Below, piece after piece: positions 24,563 through 31,770 of a stretch of 39,011 bases of DNA. A model generated the notes under the pieces. It made no database searches. It was given only the letters and a program-made list of their open reading frames with translations, and was not told the origin of the DNA. The stretch is from Candidatus Intestinimonas stercoravium (lineage in GTDB: Bacteria > Bacillota > Clostridia > Oscillospirales > Oscillospiraceae). The DNA lies in the NCBI GenBank assembly GCA_019117605.1, contig DWZK01000060.1, positions 1 to 39,011 of the forward strand, read 5' to 3'. The number at the start of each line of letters is the position of its first letter. The stretch's first letter is position 1. The translations under genes and the position numbers were made by a program.

Positions 24563-25189
24563 TCACAGAGAGGCTGCCGCCTGCTCCAGGGGCTCCAGGT
24601 GCATCACAGAGACTTCGAAGGCGGTGCGCTCGGTGGGCACACCGTCCACCATCTTCTGGTAGATACGGCTCTGGAGGCGGCCCTCCAGGCGCACCCCGTC
24701 CCCCACCTCCAAGCCGGCGCAGTGCTGGGCCAGGCTGCCCCAGGCGATACAGGGCAGGTAGTCCGCCCTGCTGTACCGCCGGTTCACCGCCAGCATCAGG
24801 TCGCAGATGTCCCGGCCCAGAGGGGTGCGGCGGAGGATGGGGGGCTTGCACACCGCTCCGGTGAGCTCCAGGTGGTTGAAGGGCTCGGAGGAGCCCGGCC
24901 GCAGCTCCCGGGCGAAGAGGGTGATCACCAGGCGGCTGCCCACGCCGCTGCGGTTGTTGAAGGTGCGCACCTCCCCCTGCACCCACAGAGGGTCCCCCGG
25001 CCGGAAGGGACAGCTCTCCAGGAGGGCGTGGGAGGCCAGCACGTTGAGCCGGTCCTCTGTGCCGGAGAGCCGGGGCACCGAGAGGGGGAACACGTCGTAG
25101 CGCATCCCGTGGTTGATGTGGGAGAAGATGGGCTCGCCTGCTGCGCGGCCGCAGAGGGCGGCGCGATTGGTGTGATATCCTGCCTGCAT
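24563..25189 (-). CDS. Single-stranded DNA-binding protein-like, tandem OB folds
   Basis: Not the canonical short Ssb. The 208-residue protein shows two SSB-like halves. The first (~5-100) has NRAALCGRAAGEPIFSH and VQGEVRTFNNRSG; the second (~105-200) has HLELTGAVCKPPILRRTPLG, LAVNRRYSRADYLPCIAWG, then a VGDGVRLEGRLQSRIY segment typical of SSB/PriB OB folds. It lacks the acidic C-terminal tip of Ssb. Similar proteins occur in Clostridia under the name single-stranded DNA-binding protein. The ATG at 25189 is chosen since GGAG lies 9 nt before it; ATG 25210 would add seven residues. Nucleic-acid binding is inferred; the target is unknown. Confidence 0.8.
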   Translation of the reverse strand: MQAGYHTNRAALCGRAAGEPIFSHINHGMRYDVFPLSVPRLSGTEDRLNVLASHALLESCPFRPGDPLWVQGEVRTFNNRSGVGSRLVITLFARELRPGSSEPFNHLELTGAVCKPPILRRTPLGRDICDLMLAVNRRYSRADYLPCIAWGSLAQHCAGLEVGDGVRLEGRLQSRIYQKMVDGVPTERTAFEVSVMHLEPLEQAAASL

Positions 25190-25317
25190 ATGTTCACGCT
25201 CCGTCCGCATTCGTTTTCCCCGGGCCGGGGATCCCCCGTCCCCGGGCGTTCGATGGGATGTATATGCGGACTTGTCCGGGGATATGCCGGGCGGGACGGG
25301 GAGAGGCGGGCACAGAT

Positions 25318-25353
25318 AAAAAAGGACCGCGGCAGGGGAGCCCCCGCCGCGGT
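25318..25353 (-). terminator. Intrinsic terminator of the minus-strand hypothetical gene
   Basis: Read on the minus strand, an 8-bp stem (25346-25353 with 25326-25333) with further G-C pairing inside is followed by CC and six T residues (25323-25318). It lies just beyond the stop of the 138-residue gene. Confidence 0.85.
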
Positions 25354-25384
25354 ATGCCGCCGGATCTGGGATCCGGTCCCGGAT

Positions 25385-25801
25385 TCAGAGGATGTCGCTG
25401 TCCACCTGGATGTTGTCGGTGCCGTTGCGCTCGAATTCGGAGATATAGGCCTCGATGCGGGAGGCCAGCTCGTCGTAGTTGCTGTCGTCGATGGGCACGT
25501 CGTCCATGTCCCGGCGGGCCAGGTCCTCGGCCAGGATATCGAAGAAGACATTGTCCTCATAGTCCATGATGGCCTCATGGATGCCGCCCTCGGCGAAGGC
25601 CCGGGAGGGGATCACCTCGCCCTGGTAGTCCTCCGCCAGGATGCCCATCCCCTCTTCCCTGGCCTTCGCGAAGAGGAGGCTCTCCACCTCGTCATAGTCG
25701 GGGATACGGTCCTCCCCACGGGTGGAATTGAGGATCCAATTTCCGATATAGACCATATCCAGCAGACGGCGGAACTGCTTTCTTGACAGCTCTAGATCCA
25801 T
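25385..25801 (-). CDS. Conserved-looking hypothetical protein, function unknown
   Basis: A 138-residue acidic protein that I do not recognise. It begins MDLELSRKQFRRLLDMVYIGNWILNS and is probably mainly helical, with no signal peptide, membrane segment or cysteine motif. The C-terminal third is rich in Asp/Glu/Asn and ends VDSDIL. Gene status is well supported: AAGGAGG lies 8 nt before the ATG, a near-consensus promoter lies ~65 nt upstream, and an intrinsic terminator follows. It is transcribed as a single gene divergently from murI. The strong promoter suggests an abundant protein. Confidence 0.8.
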   Translation of the reverse strand: MDLELSRKQFRRLLDMVYIGNWILNSTRGEDRIPDYDEVESLLFAKAREEGMGILAEDYQGEVIPSRAFAEGGIHEAIMDYEDNVFFDILAEDLARRDMDDVPIDDSNYDELASRIEAYISEFERNGTDNIQVDSDIL

Positions 25802-25864
25802 ATTGAGGACCTCCTTTACAGGGTGGGATGCCCACGGGGAGCGGGCTGCACAGATGGCATCTAT

Positions 25865-25892
25865 ATTATAATATGTTTTTCCCACTTGTCAA
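25865..25892 (-). promoter_or_regulatory. Consensus sigma-A promoter for the hypothetical gene
   Basis: On the minus strand TTGACA (25892-25887) and TATAAT (25870-25865) are both perfect, with a 16-nt A-rich spacer. It is among the strongest-looking promoters in the window. Confidence 0.88.
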
Positions 25893-25910
25893 ATCGATCC
25901 AAACAGGGGC

Positions 25911-25939
25911 TTGTTTTTCCCCCGGATCTCGCATATCAT
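25911..25939 (+). promoter_or_regulatory. Promoter for murI
   Basis: TTGTTT at 25911-25916 and TATCAT at 25934-25939 with a 17-nt spacer, about 63 nt before the murI start. The -10 is embedded in the inverted repeat 25927-25954. Confidence 0.6.
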
Positions 25940-25954
25940 AGTGGATATGCGAGA
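25927..25954. promoter_or_regulatory. 11-bp inverted repeat over the murI -10 region (possible operator)
   Basis: TCTCGCATATC (25927-25937) and its exact reverse complement (25944-25954) are separated by 6 nt. The left arm covers most of the murI -10 box. It could be an operator for a dimeric regulator or, if transcription starts within it, a partial 5' hairpin. Confidence 0.5.
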
Positions 25955-26001
25955 CCCGGGCCCCTGGCCCGGGGCGGAGACTGTTTTTGGGAGGTCATCG
26001 T

Positions 26002-26817
26002 GTGGATAACAGGCCCATCGGCGTGTTCGACTCCGGCCTGGGGGGGCTCACCGCGGTCAAGGAGCTGCGGCGGCTGGCCCCCCGGGAGGAGATCGTCTAC
26101 TTTGGAGATACCGGCCGGGTGCCCTACGGCAGCCGCTCCCGGGAGACCATCATCCGCTACGCCCGGCAGGACGTGGCCTTCCTGCGGACCTTCGACCTGA
26201 AGGCGATCGTCATCGCCTGCGGCACCGTGTCCACCACCGCCCTGGACGTGCTGGCCGCGGAGAACGACATCCCCCTCTGGGGCGTGGTGGAGGCCGCCGC
26301 CCAGGCGGCGGCCAGGGCCACGCGGAACGGGCGGGTGGGGCTCATCGGCACCCAGGCCACGATCCGCAGCGGCGCCTACGAGCGGCGGATCGCCGGAGAG
26401 GACCCCTCCATCCGGGTGGTGGCCCGGGCCTGCCCCCTCTTCGTGCCCCTGGTGGAGAACGGCCGCTTCCGGGTGGGAGACGTGGTGGCCGAGACGGTGG
26501 CCGCCGAGTATCTGGCGCCCATCAAGGCCGCCGGGGTGGATACCCTGGTGCTGGGCTGCACCCACTACCCCCTCCTCACCGAGGTGATCGGGGCCTATAT
26601 GGGCCCCGGCGTCACCCTGGTGAACGTGGGAGAGCAGTGCGCTGTCCGGGTGGTGGAGCGCCTGGCCGCCATGGACGCCCTCACCGGGCGGGAGGAGCCG
26701 GGGGAGAGCCGCTTCTACGTCAGCGACCGGGTGGAGGACTTCGCCCGCCTGGCCTCCCTCTTTCTGCAGCGGGACGTGGGCGAGGCGGTGGAGCAGGTGG
26801 ATATCTACCGCTATTGA
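26002..26817 (+). CDS. murI: Glutamate racemase
   Basis: Makes D-glutamate for peptidoglycan by cofactor-independent racemisation with two cysteines. The 271-residue product has the DSGLGG motif at residues 10-15, YFGDTGRVPYGSRS, the first catalytic Cys73 and the second, Cys186, in LGCTHYPLL with His188. The first site reads ACGTVS rather than the usual ACNTAS, so the conserved Asn is replaced by Gly. GTG 26002 is the chosen start because GGGAGGT lies 6 nt before it. An aspartate/glutamate racemase of related type is an alternative. Confidence 0.92.
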   Translation: MDNRPIGVFDSGLGGLTAVKELRRLAPREEIVYFGDTGRVPYGSRSRETIIRYARQDVAFLRTFDLKAIVIACGTVSTTALDVLAAENDIPLWGVVEAAAQAAARATRNGRVGLIGTQATIRSGAYERRIAGEDPSIRVVARACPLFVPLVENGRFRVGDVVAETVAAEYLAPIKAAGVDTLVLGCTHYPLLTEVIGAYMGPGVTLVNVGEQCAVRVVERLAAMDALTGREEPGESRFYVSDRVEDFARLASLFLQRDVGEAVEQVDIYRY

Positions 26818-26839
26818 GCGCCGAAAAGTGCCCGGCCTC

Positions 26840-26868
26840 TTTACATCTTCCGGCATTCATTATATAAT
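26840..26868 (+). promoter_or_regulatory. Promoter for the DUF1934-argS operon
   Basis: TTTACA at 26840-26845 and a perfect TATAAT at 26863-26868 with 17-nt spacing, about 70 nt upstream of the DUF1934 ATG and just after murI. Confidence 0.85.
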
Positions 26869-26938
26869 ATCCGCCGGCCGCAGGCGGCGTGGAGCCATGG
26901 CGCCGGGCCTGCACAAGATCTTTTGAGGTGAGGCACAG

Positions 26939-27379
26939 ATGGAGAAAGACGTCATCATTTCCATCAAGGGGACACAGGCGGTGGACGACGCTCCGCCGGA
27001 GGTCATCGAGCTGGTGACCGAGGGACAGCTCCGGGGCTCGGAGCGGGAGGGGTATACCCTGTCCTATCAGGAGAGCGAGCTCACCGGACTGGAGGGGACC
27101 CTGACCACCTTCCAGGTGGAGCCCCATCAGGTGACCCTGCTGAGAGTGGGAGAGTTCAACTCCCAGATGGTGTTCCAGCTGGGGCGGCGGCACTTCTCCA
27201 TGTATGAGACCCCCTACGGGGCCCTGTCCGTGGGGGTGAACACCCACGACCTGCGGGCGGAGCTGGGCGAGCACGGGGGAAAGATCCAGATCAGCTATGC
27301 CATCGAGATCGAGCACAACGTGGCGGGGGAGAACAGCTTCCTCATCGACGTGCGGGAGAAGAGCCCTCTCCCCCAATAG
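26939..27379 (+). CDS. DUF1934 beta-barrel protein (YwiB-like)
   Basis: A 146-residue protein of the DUF1934/YwiB family, predicted to form a small calycin-like beta-barrel; its molecular role is unknown. Typical features are the alternating beta strands, the Tyr-Gln-Glu segment YTLSYQESELTGLEGTLTTF, and the YETPYGALSVGVNTHDL block. In Bacillus ywiB lies directly upstream of argS, as here, which supports the assignment. GAGGTGAG precedes the ATG. Confidence 0.85.
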   Translation: MEKDVIISIKGTQAVDDAPPEVIELVTEGQLRGSEREGYTLSYQESELTGLEGTLTTFQVEPHQVTLLRVGEFNSQMVFQLGRRHFSMYETPYGALSVGVNTHDLRAELGEHGGKIQISYAIEIEHNVAGENSFLIDVREKSPLPQ

Positions 27380-27437
27380 AGACGGATATATTTTAGAGAG
27401 AGGGGCCCCTGCGGTCCCCGTGAGAAAGGTGATAGGA

Positions 27438-29186
27438 ATGTCGAATCTGATCCAGGCGGCCAAGCAGCAGGTGGCGGAGCTCACCCAGCGGGCGTATGAG
27501 AAGGCGGCGGCCGGGGGCGTGCTCCCCGGCGGGCTGGAGGTGAAGGGGTCGGTGGAGATCCCCAAGGACGCGTCCCACGGGGACTACGCCTCCTCCTTCG
27601 CCATGGCCGGGGCCAAGGCCATGAAGATGGCGCCCCGGGCCATCGCCCAGGCCATCCGGGACCACCTGGAGCTGGAGGGCTCCTTCTTCGACCAGGTGGA
27701 GATCGCGGGGCCCGGCTTCCTCAACTTCACCCTGGGCAAGCGCTGGTACGGCCAGGTCCTCGCCGAGGTGGAGGCCGAGGGGAAGCGCTACGGCGCCAGC
27801 GACGTGGGCCACGGGGAGAAGGTCATGGTGGAGTTCGTCTCCGCCAACCCCACCGGCCCCATGCACATGGGCAACGCCCGGGGCGGCGTGCTGGGGGACA
27901 CCCTGGCCAACGTCCTGTCCATGACCGGCTATGACGTGTGGAAGGAGTTCTACGTCAACGACGCAGGCAATCAGATCCACAAGTTCGCCATGTCCATCGA
28001 CGCCCGGTACCACCAGCTGATCCTGGGGGAGGAGAACTTCCCCTTCCCCGAGGACGGCTACCACGGCGACGATATCCGGGAGCTGGCGGCGGCCTTCCGG
28101 GAGCAGCACGGGGACGGGTGGCTGGACAAGCCGGAGGAGGAGCGGCAGGAGGCCATGGCCCGGTACGGCCTGTCCGTGAACGTGCCCAAGATGAAGGAGG
28201 ACCTGCGCCGCTATAAGATCGAGTACGACGAGTGGTTCTTCGAGTCCACCCTCCATGAGAGCGGCTATGTGGCCGAGACGGTGGGCCTGCTGGCGGACAA
28301 GGGCTGGACCTATGAGAAGGACGGGGCCCTGTGGCTCGACACCACCGCTCTCCTCAAGGAGAAGTATCTCCGGGAGGGCAAGACCCAGGAGCAGGTGGAC
28401 AAGCTGGACCTGAAGGACGACGTGCTCCGCCGGGCCAACGGCTTCTACACCTATTTCGCCGCCGACATCGCCTACCACCGCAACAAGCTGGAGGAGCGGG
28501 GCTTCTCCAAGGCCATCAACATCTGGGGCGCCGACCACCACGGCCATGTGGCCCGCCTCCAGGCCGCCCTGGACGGCCTGGGCCTGGACGGCTCCCACCG
28601 GCTCGTCATCGTGCTCATGCAGCTGGTGAACCTGCTCCAGGACGGGCAGCCTGTCCGCATGTCCAAGCGGTCCGGCAAGGCCATCGCCCTCCACGACCTC
28701 CTGGACGAGATCTCGGTGGACGCCGCCCGCTACTTCTTCAACTCCCGCTCCAGCACCTCCCCCCTGGACTTCGACCTGGACCTGGCCGTCCGGGAGGATG
28801 CGGACAACCCGGTCTACTATGTCCAGTACGCCCACGCCCGGATCTGCTCCATGGTGCGGAAGATGGCGGAGGAGGGGGTCCATGTCCCCGCCGCCGCCCA
28901 CGTGGACGCGGGGCTGCTGACCGAGCCCGAGGAGAAGGCCCTCCTCAAGGCCCTCTCCGAGCTGCCCGAGGAGCTGCGGCTGGCCGCCCGGGACTACGAC
29001 CCCTCCCGCATCAACCGCTACCTGGTGGAGCTGGCGGGGAGCTTCCACCGCTTCTACAACACCTGCCGCTGCATGGTGGACGACGCCGCCCTCCGGGACG
29101 CGCGGCTCAAGCTGGCCGACACCACCCGGGCCGTCCTCGCCAGCGGCCTGGACATCCTGGGCGTCCAGGCCCCGGAGAAGATGTGA
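27438..29186 (+). CDS. argS: Arginyl-tRNA synthetase
   Basis: Class I synthetase that charges tRNA-Arg. The 582-residue product has the N-terminal additional domain (~1-100), the HIGH-type motif as HMGN in SANPTGPMHMGNARGG near residue 140, the KMSKS-type region as RMSKRSG near 410, and the C-terminal DALR anticodon-binding domain (YVQYAHARICSM... NRYLVELAGSFHRFYNTCR). The ATG follows AAGGTGATAGG. It is 58 nt after DUF1934, too short for a T-box, and ends at a strong terminator. Confidence 0.97.
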   Translation: MSNLIQAAKQQVAELTQRAYEKAAAGGVLPGGLEVKGSVEIPKDASHGDYASSFAMAGAKAMKMAPRAIAQAIRDHLELEGSFFDQVEIAGPGFLNFTLGKRWYGQVLAEVEAEGKRYGASDVGHGEKVMVEFVSANPTGPMHMGNARGGVLGDTLANVLSMTGYDVWKEFYVNDAGNQIHKFAMSIDARYHQLILGEENFPFPEDGYHGDDIRELAAAFREQHGDGWLDKPEEERQEAMARYGLSVNVPKMKEDLRRYKIEYDEWFFESTLHESGYVAETVGLLADKGWTYEKDGALWLDTTALLKEKYLREGKTQEQVDKLDLKDDVLRRANGFYTYFAADIAYHRNKLEERGFSKAINIWGADHHGHVARLQAALDGLGLDGSHRLVIVLMQLVNLLQDGQPVRMSKRSGKAIALHDLLDEISVDAARYFFNSRSSTSPLDFDLDLAVREDADNPVYYVQYAHARICSMVRKMAEEGVHVPAAAHVDAGLLTEPEEKALLKALSELPEELRLAARDYDPSRINRYLVELAGSFHRFYNTCRCMVDDAALRDARLKLADTTRAVLASGLDILGVQAPEKM

Positions 29187-29196
29187 GATCTGGCCA

Positions 29197-29225
29197 ACGG
29201 CCGCCCGGAGGGGCGGCCGTTTTTT
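29197..29225 (+). terminator. Intrinsic terminator of argS
   Basis: A perfect 10-bp stem, 29197-29206/29211-29220, with a GGAG loop and a run of six T residues (29220-29225). It starts 10 nt after the argS stop. Confidence 0.93.
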
Positions 29226-29297
29226 GACGCAGGCCGGGGCTTTTTGAACGGTCTGGGAACAATAGCTTAAATTTTTATTAAACCTTCTGAAACACTC

Positions 29298-29325
29298 TTG
29301 TAATATCTTGTCGGCGTGCTATGAT
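29298..29325 (+). promoter_or_regulatory. Promoter for the glycosyltransferase
   Basis: TTGTAA at 29298-29303 and TATGAT at 29320-29325, spacer 16 nt, in an AT-rich island. It implies a leader of roughly 105 nt before the ATG at 29440. Confidence 0.65.
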
Positions 29326-29332
29326 ACTCTCT

Positions 29333-29439
29333 ACATGATGGATGGAGCGAGACCGGTCCCGCCGGTGCGGTGCATGGCGGGCCATGGCCGCCGGAGACCT
29401 CCCTACAGGAGGTCCGAAGAAGAAAACAGGGTGAAGGAT
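29333..29439 (+). promoter_or_regulatory. Structured leader of the glycosyltransferase gene
   Basis: This ~105-nt 5' region has several GC-rich complementary tracts and a perfect 7-bp hairpin, 29396-29402/29408-29414, that contains an AGGAGGT Shine-Dalgarno-like sequence 26 nt before the chosen ATG. It does not match the c-di-GMP riboswitch consensus as far as I can judge. No function can be assigned. Confidence 0.3.
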
Positions 29440-30729
29440 ATGGATCTGATCCAATGGGTCGTGGTGCTCAACATCAGTCTGACGGTGCTGCTGGGCGCCG
29501 CTTACTTTTACCAGCTCGTCTATCTGCTCATCGGACTGGTGGGCAAGGCGCGGAAGAGGCCCGGGAGGGGGGAGGACGCCCCCCTCCACCGCTACGCGGC
29601 GGTGGTCGCCGCCCGGAACGAGGCGGGGGTCATCGGAGAGCTGCTCCGCACCCTGCGGGAACAGGACTATCCCCGGGAGCTGCTGGACCTGTACGTGATC
29701 GCGGACAACTGCACCGACGGCACCGCAGAGGTGGCCCGCCGGGCGGGGGCCATCGTGTACCAGCGGTACGACCAGACCCGCAGGGGGAAGGGCTATGCGC
29801 TGGATACGTTTTTCCACTGGCTGGCCGAAGCGGGCCGGGATACATACGACGGCTACCTGATCTTCGATGCGGACAATCTGGTGGATCCCAACTTCGTCCG
29901 GGAGATGGACCGGGTCTTCGCCACGGGAAAGTACGACGCCATCACCAGCTACCGGAACTCCCGGAACTATGGGACCAACTGGATCTCCGCCGGGTACGCC
30001 CTCTGGTTCCTGCGGGAGGCCCGCTTCCTCAGCGCGCCCCGGATGGCCCTGGGGAGCAACTGCCACGTGTCCGGCACCGGCTTCCTGGTCTCCGCCCAGA
30101 CCATCCGGGCCAACGGCGGCTGGCCTTTCCACCTCCTCACCGAGGACATCCAGTTCTCGGTGGACTGCGCCCTCCAGGGGCGGCGGATCGGCTACTGCGA
30201 GAAGGCGGTGGTCTATGACGAGCAGCCCGTCACCTTCCGGCAGTCTCTGGACCAGCGGCTCCGCTGGTCCAAGGGGTTCTACCAGGTGGACCTCCGGTAC
30301 GGCGCTTCCCTCCTCAGGGGGATCTTCCGGGGCGGACGGCAGGGCTGGTCCTGCTACGATATGCTCATGACCGTGGCGCCGGGGATGCTCCTCACCCTGG
30401 CCGTCCTCCTGTTCAACGTCGTGATCTGCGGCGCCTGCCTCTTCGAGCCGGCCTACATCGCCCGCTGGGTGGTGGCCCTGGCCCTGGAGTCCATCCAGTC
30501 GGCGGTGGTGGGGTTCTACCTGGGCCTCTTCCTCTACGGGGCCGTCACCACCCTCACCGAGTGGAAGCAGATCCACACCGGGGCGGGGAAGAAGCTCCTC
30601 TACCTCTTCACCTTCCCCATCTTCATGTTCACCTATGTGCCCATCTCCCTGGCCGCCCTGGTGCGCAAGGTGGAGTGGAAGCCCATCTATCACACCGGCG
30701 GGAAAAAAGTGGCCAAAGAGCTCCAGTGA
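29440..30729 (+). CDS. Processive family 2 glycosyltransferase, membrane-bound
   Basis: A 429-residue enzyme with one N-terminal membrane helix (~5-30), a cytoplasmic GT2 catalytic domain and about three C-terminal membrane helices. Catalytic landmarks are the nucleotide-binding start YAAVVAARNEAGVIGEL, the metal-binding DADN in LIFDADNLVDPNF, TEDIQFSVDCALQG (the TED base), and QRLRW, the Q/RXXRW motif of processive synthases such as cellulose, hyaluronan or poly-GlcNAc enzymes. The polymer made is unknown. Start choice: ATG 29440 gives the hydrophobic N-terminus; in-frame GTG 29431 is close. It stands alone between a promoter and a terminator. Confidence 0.9.
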   Translation: MDLIQWVVVLNISLTVLLGAAYFYQLVYLLIGLVGKARKRPGRGEDAPLHRYAAVVAARNEAGVIGELLRTLREQDYPRELLDLYVIADNCTDGTAEVARRAGAIVYQRYDQTRRGKGYALDTFFHWLAEAGRDTYDGYLIFDADNLVDPNFVREMDRVFATGKYDAITSYRNSRNYGTNWISAGYALWFLREARFLSAPRMALGSNCHVSGTGFLVSAQTIRANGGWPFHLLTEDIQFSVDCALQGRRIGYCEKAVVYDEQPVTFRQSLDQRLRWSKGFYQVDLRYGASLLRGIFRGGRQGWSCYDMLMTVAPGMLLTLAVLLFNVVICGACLFEPAYIARWVVALALESIQSAVVGFYLGLFLYGAVTTLTEWKQIHTGAGKKLLYLFTFPIFMFTYVPISLAALVRKVEWKPIYHTGGKKVAKELQ

Positions 30730-30740
30730 CCCGCGCCTGC

Positions 30741-30778
30741 CGCCCCGGAGCGCCCGGAAGAGCGCCCGGGGCGTTTTT
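30741..30778 (+). terminator. Intrinsic terminator of the glycosyltransferase
   Basis: A 12-bp GC stem with one bulged A (30741-30753/30762-30773), an 8-nt loop, and five T residues at 30774-30778. Confidence 0.9.
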
Positions 30779-30813
30779 CCGCCCGGATCGTCCCGGAGAG
30801 GGGCCTTCCGGGC

Positions 30814-30842
30814 TTGCCCGTCCGCCCCTGAGGCGGTATAAT
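30814..30842 (+). promoter_or_regulatory. Promoter for the EFR1-type gene
   Basis: TTGCCC at 30814-30819 and a perfect TATAAT at 30837-30842 with a 17-nt spacer, about 30 nt before the ATG at 30873. Confidence 0.75.
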
Positions 30843-30872
30843 GGAGGAAAAACGGAGAGGAGCGGGAAGGAT

Positions 30873-31697
30873 ATGGACGTCGAACGGGTCTGGCAAGTGT
30901 ATTTCAGCCCCACGGGGGGCGTGGAGAGGGCGACCGCTGTCCTGGCGGAGGAGCTGGGCCGGGCCCTGGGGGCCCCGGTGGAGACCTTCGACTTCACCCT
31001 GCCCCAGGCCCGGACCGGGACACGGCGGTACGGGCCGGGGGATCTGGTGGTGTTCGGCACGCCGGTGTACGCCGGGCGGGTGCCCAACAAGATCCTGCCC
31101 TTCGTCCAGGAGGGCTTCCTGGGGGAGGGGGCCCTGGCGGTGCCGGTGGCGGTGTTCGGGAACCGGAGCTTCGACGACGCCCTGGCGGAGCTGCGGAACA
31201 CCCTGGAGAGCCGGGGCTTCCACACCGTGGCGGGGGCGGCGGTGGCGGCCCGGCACGCCTTCTCCCAGACCCTGGCCGCCGGGCGGCCGGACGGGGCGGA
31301 CCTGGAGGCCCTGCGTGCCTTCGCCCGCCGGGCGGCGGACAAGGTCCGGGCGGCGGAGGAGACGCCGCCCCCGGTGGCCGTGGCGGGGAGGGACCCGGTG
31401 GGGCCCTACTACACCCCCCTGGGCCTGGACGGACAGCCGGCGGTGTTCCTGAAGGCCAAGCCCAAGACACGGGAGGACCTGTGTCTCCGGTGCGGCCTGT
31501 GCGCCCGCTCCTGCCCCATGGGCTCCATCAGCCGGGAGGACCCGGCCCGGGTCACGGGCGTGTGCATCAAGTGTCAGGCCTGCGTCCGCAGATGCCCCGC
31601 CGGGGCCAAGTACTTCGACGACCCCGCCTTCCTCTCCCACAAGGCCATGCTGGAGCAGACCTACGCCGCCCGGAAGGAGCCCGCCTTCTTCCTGTGA
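30873..31697 (+). CDS. Flavodoxin-like protein with two [4Fe-4S] clusters (EFR1 family)
   Basis: A 274-residue cytosolic redox protein. Residues 1-~150 form a flavodoxin-like domain: the FMN-binding start YFSPTGGVERAT near 10-21, FGTPVYAGRVPNKI near 61-74 and VFGNRSFDDAL near 94. Residues ~200-250 are a bacterial 2[4Fe-4S] ferredoxin with Cys 204, 207, 210, 214 and 231, 234, 237, 241. Proteins of this architecture are called EFR1-family ferrodoxins; the electron partners are unknown. GGGAAGG precedes the ATG. The gene is monocistronic or read weakly into the next unit. Confidence 0.9.
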   Translation: MDVERVWQVYFSPTGGVERATAVLAEELGRALGAPVETFDFTLPQARTGTRRYGPGDLVVFGTPVYAGRVPNKILPFVQEGFLGEGALAVPVAVFGNRSFDDALAELRNTLESRGFHTVAGAAVAARHAFSQTLAAGRPDGADLEALRAFARRAADKVRAAEETPPPVAVAGRDPVGPYYTPLGLDGQPAVFLKAKPKTREDLCLRCGLCARSCPMGSISREDPARVTGVCIKCQACVRRCPAGAKYFDDPAFLSHKAMLEQTYAARKEPAFFL

Positions 31698-31702
31698 GCC
31701 GC

Positions 31703-31731
31703 TTGCATTTCCCCGGGGAGGATGGTATACT
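31703..31731 (+). promoter_or_regulatory. Promoter for the homocysteine methyltransferase
   Basis: TTGCAT at 31703-31708 and TATACT at 31726-31731 with a 17-nt spacer, about 40 nt before the ATG. No S-box or SAM riboswitch can fit in this short leader. Confidence 0.78.
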
Positions 31732-31770
31732 CTCATACGATCTGAAACTATCGAGGAGGATGCTCTCATC

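Noticed and set aside
24134-25786. A 550-codon plus-strand open frame across the protease end and two minus-strand genes
   Set aside because: It runs through a 22-bp hairpin and across genes supported by motifs or signals; Ser/Pro/Arg/Gly-rich shadow.
27380-27437. T-box riboswitch upstream of argS
   Set aside because: Only 58 nt lie between DUF1934 and argS, and the leader before DUF1934 is ~70 nt; both too short for a T-box.
27393-29048. A 551-codon minus-strand open frame opposite argS
   Set aside because: Pure antisense of a certain gene with Val/Leu/His/Gly-biased composition.
29333-29439. c-di-GMP riboswitch before the glycosyltransferase
   Set aside because: The conserved GEMM core segments are not recognisable and the leader is mostly GC-rich inverted tracts.
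31732-31770. SAM riboswitch before the homocysteine methyltransferase
   Set aside because: The promoter leaves a leader of only about 35 nt, far too short.
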